From Planctomycetota bacterium (GTDB lineage: Bacteria; Planctomycetota; MHYJ01; JACQXL01; JAVHLO01): a stretch of 7,447 nt of DNA. The translations under genes and the position numbers were made by a program. The stretch is taken from assembly GCA_031082105.1 (NCBI GenBank), contig JAVHLO010000026.1, positions 8,337 through 15,783 of the forward strand. The letters are read 5' to 3'. Shown piece by piece: positions 5,888 to 7,447 of the stretch. Under the pieces are notes generated by a model, which ran no database searches, was not told where the DNA came from, and worked only from the letters and a program-made list of their open reading frames with translations. How positions within the stretch are numbered: the first letter of the stretch is position 1; each line of letters opens with the position of its first letter.

Positions 5888-7447
5888 CTACCGGAGGTAC
5901 TCATGCGACCATAGATGGAACATCATGAGCGTGAAGAGTCTAGCGCTGTGATCGAGACCAGTCCGGTGCCGTTGAAGAAGATGTAGACCGTAGTCGCCTC
6001 GCAGAAAAGGACTGTGGTTCGACCGTACCAGTTCTTCGAGCCGGCAGCCGAGTTCGCCCCGAAACCAGTCTGCGGCTGGTATCGCGAATCCCTGTTTGCG
6101 GTGCAACGGAAGCTCCTTCGGCAGGAGCTTTCGCGCAAGACGTTTCACGAGGTACTTCGTCGTCAGTCCTCGGACCTTGAGAGACGGCGGAACGCATTGG
6201 AAAGAGAAGTCCATGACGCGATGGTCGAGAATCGGGCACCGCACCTCGAGAGCGACCATCATGCTTGCGCGATCCACTTTGACGAGAATATCGTCGGGGA
6301 GGTAGGTCACCGTGTCGGTGTGCATCACCCTTCGCATGAAACTGCCGGAACAGGCGCGCAACGTGGCCAGGCGGGATTGTTCGGGTTCGAGCAAGCCGGC
6401 GCCGATGCCGTCGAGAGTCTCCGGGCTGAACAGGCGGGCGCGGTGTTGCGGCATGAAATACGGAGCCGAGTGCTTTCGCACGAACGAATCCTCCGGCGGC
6501 TCGCAGAGCCACTGCAGGCTTCTCTTCAGCGCGAACGTGTCGGGCAGCAGACCGAAGGGAAGGCACAGCGCCTTGCCTACGGGGTTGGGGAAGTACCTGT
6601 TGAAGAGGGAAGTCGCGTAGGCGCCCAGGTAGGTCTTGTAGCCGCCGAACAGTTCGTCGCCACCATCGCCGGAAAGAGCGACGGTGACGTGTTTGCGCGT
6701 CTCACGGCACAGGTAATAGGTCGGTATCATGGAGCTGTCGGCGAAGGGCTCGTCATACTGCCTGGCTAGCTCTGGGAGTATCGCCGTCGCTGAGGGAGTC
6801 ACGACCATTTCGGTATGATCCGTTGCGAAATGGCGCGCGACGATTCTGGCATAGGGCAGCTCGTCGAAAGCGGCCTCATGGAAGCCTATGCTGTAGGTCT
6901 TTACGGGCCTTGAGGTGACGGCGGCCATGAGAGCGACGACCACGCTGGAATCCACGCCGCCGCTCAGGAAAGCGCCCAGTGGGACATCGCTTATCATCCT
7001 GAGCTTCACCGCGTCACGCAGGAGTTCCTCCAGCCGCTCCACCAGCGCGTCGACATCAGTCTTCGGGGGCGGTTCCGGCCCCTGCAGGCCGTAGTACCGC
7101 CACATGCGATACTCGCCCGTTTCCAGACTGTACTCCATCGCATGTGCAGGGGGGAGCTTGCGGATCTGCTTGAATATGCACAATTCTCCCGGGATGTAGC
7201 CGAACGCGAAATAGTGGTTGAGGGCCTGCAGGTCCGGTTCTCTCGAGACGGCGGGATGTTGAAGCAAGGCCTTAATCTCGGATGCGAACAGAAACGTGTC
7301 GGCGAGTCTGCAATAGTACAGGGGCTTCTTGCCCGCGCGATCGCGCGCCAGAAAGAGGGTGCGCTTGCGCGTATCGCATATCGCGAGCGCGAACATTCCG
7401 TTCAACCTTTGCAGCAGCTCAGTTCCCCAGTGTTGATAGCCTGCAAG
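5888..7447 (-). CDS. asnB: Asparagine synthetase, glutamine-hydrolysing (5' end beyond window)
   Basis: The frame is open to the right edge, giving 519 visible residues. The first TTG in the frame (7405) is internal, because the 14 codons before it (ending in LLQR) continue the family alignment. The catalytic N-terminal Cys of the glutaminase domain, probably about 80-100 residues, lies outside. Visible glutaminase residues include LNGMFALAI and RDRAGKKPLYY. The synthetase domain has the ATP-binding PP-loop SGGVDSS (6964-6944), the YDEPFADSS motif, ALSGDGGDELFGGY and LPDDILVKVDRASM. The enzyme transfers ammonia from glutamine to aspartate through an aspartyl-AMP intermediate in the cytoplasm. 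The long C terminus with MMFHLWSHEYLR resembles AsnB-type amidotransferases that often sit in polysaccharide clusters, so a substrate other than free aspartate is possible. The missing neighbours to the right would decide. The M48 peptidase gene follows after 17 bases, probably in the same transcript. Confidence 0.95.
   Translation of the reverse strand, partial: LAGYQHWGTELLQRLNGMFALAICDTRKRTLFLARDRAGKKPLYYCRLADTFLFASEIKALLQHPAVSREPDLQALNHYFAFGYIPGELCIFKQIRKLPPAHAMEYSLETGEYRMWRYYGLQGPEPPPKTDVDALVERLEELLRDAVKLRMISDVPLGAFLSGGVDSSVVVALMAAVTSRPVKTYSIGFHEAAFDELPYARIVARHFATDHTEMVVTPSATAILPELARQYDEPFADSSMIPTYYLCRETRKHVTVALSGDGGDELFGGYKTYLGAYATSLFNRYFPNPVGKALCLPFGLLPDTFALKRSLQWLCEPPEDSFVRKHSAPYFMPQHRARLFSPETLDGIGAGLLEPEQSRLATLRACSGSFMRRVMHTDTVTYLPDDILVKVDRASMMVALEVRCPILDHRVMDFSFQCVPPSLKVRGLTTKYLVKRLARKLLPKELPLHRKQGFAIPAADWFRGELGCRLEELVRSNHSPFLRGDYGLHLLQRHRTGLDHSARLFTLMMFHLWSHEYLR

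Noticed and set aside
4017..5951. Long plus-strand open frame of 644 codons
   Set aside because: It is antisense to the M48 peptidase gene, rich in Arg, Glu, Gly and Gln, and shows no family motif. High GC makes long mirror frames common.
5888..7405. TTG at 7405 as the start of the asparagine synthetase
   Set aside because: The frame continues to the window edge with residues that fit the glutaminase domain, so the true start lies beyond 7447.

Overview
The window reads as ordinary chromosomal DNA of a GC-rich bacterium. All five genes lie on the minus strand, so transcription runs from high to low coordinates. The large serine/threonine kinase with a zinc ribbon, one membrane segment and TPR repeats, together with palindromic interspersed repeats, resembles uncultivated Planctomycetota or other PVC-type lineages. 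That placement is an inference from gene style only; no rRNA or other marker is present.

Layout from the right edge leftwards. (1) 7447-5888: the C-terminal part of a glutamine-hydrolysing asparagine synthetase, cut at its 5' end. (2) 5870-4023, 17 bases after it: a multi-pass membrane M48 metallopeptidase with a TPR-like tail. Its linker is partly encoded by a repeat element. (3) 4000-3972: a good sigma70-type promoter, TTGATT-N17-TATAAT. (4) 3905-2835: a fusion of a YrdC/Sua5 domain to a low-molecular-weight phosphatase of YwlE type. (5) 2838-2404: ribose-5-phosphate isomerase B, joined to the previous gene by an ATGA overlap. (6) 2403-2191: an intergenic stretch with a three-hairpin palindromic element and an 8-bp tandem repeat. 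(7) 2190-1: the kinase gene, cut at its 3' end by the left edge.

Genes 4 and 5 form a clear two-gene operon behind their own promoter. Their content and order match the ywlC-ywlE-ywlF(rpiB) neighbourhood of Bacillus, with the first two genes fused. The asparagine synthetase and the peptidase are probably co-transcribed. The kinase appears separate.

Five observations deserve most attention: a structured repeat present both between genes and in frame inside the peptidase gene; a YrdC domain lacking several signature residues although fused to an intact phosphatase; the threonine in the phosphatase loop that marks protein-arginine phosphatases; four 24-residue MshEN-like repeats at the kinase N terminus; and a large insertion in the kinase hinge. 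No CRISPR array, insertion sequence, tRNA, rRNA or defence system was seen.
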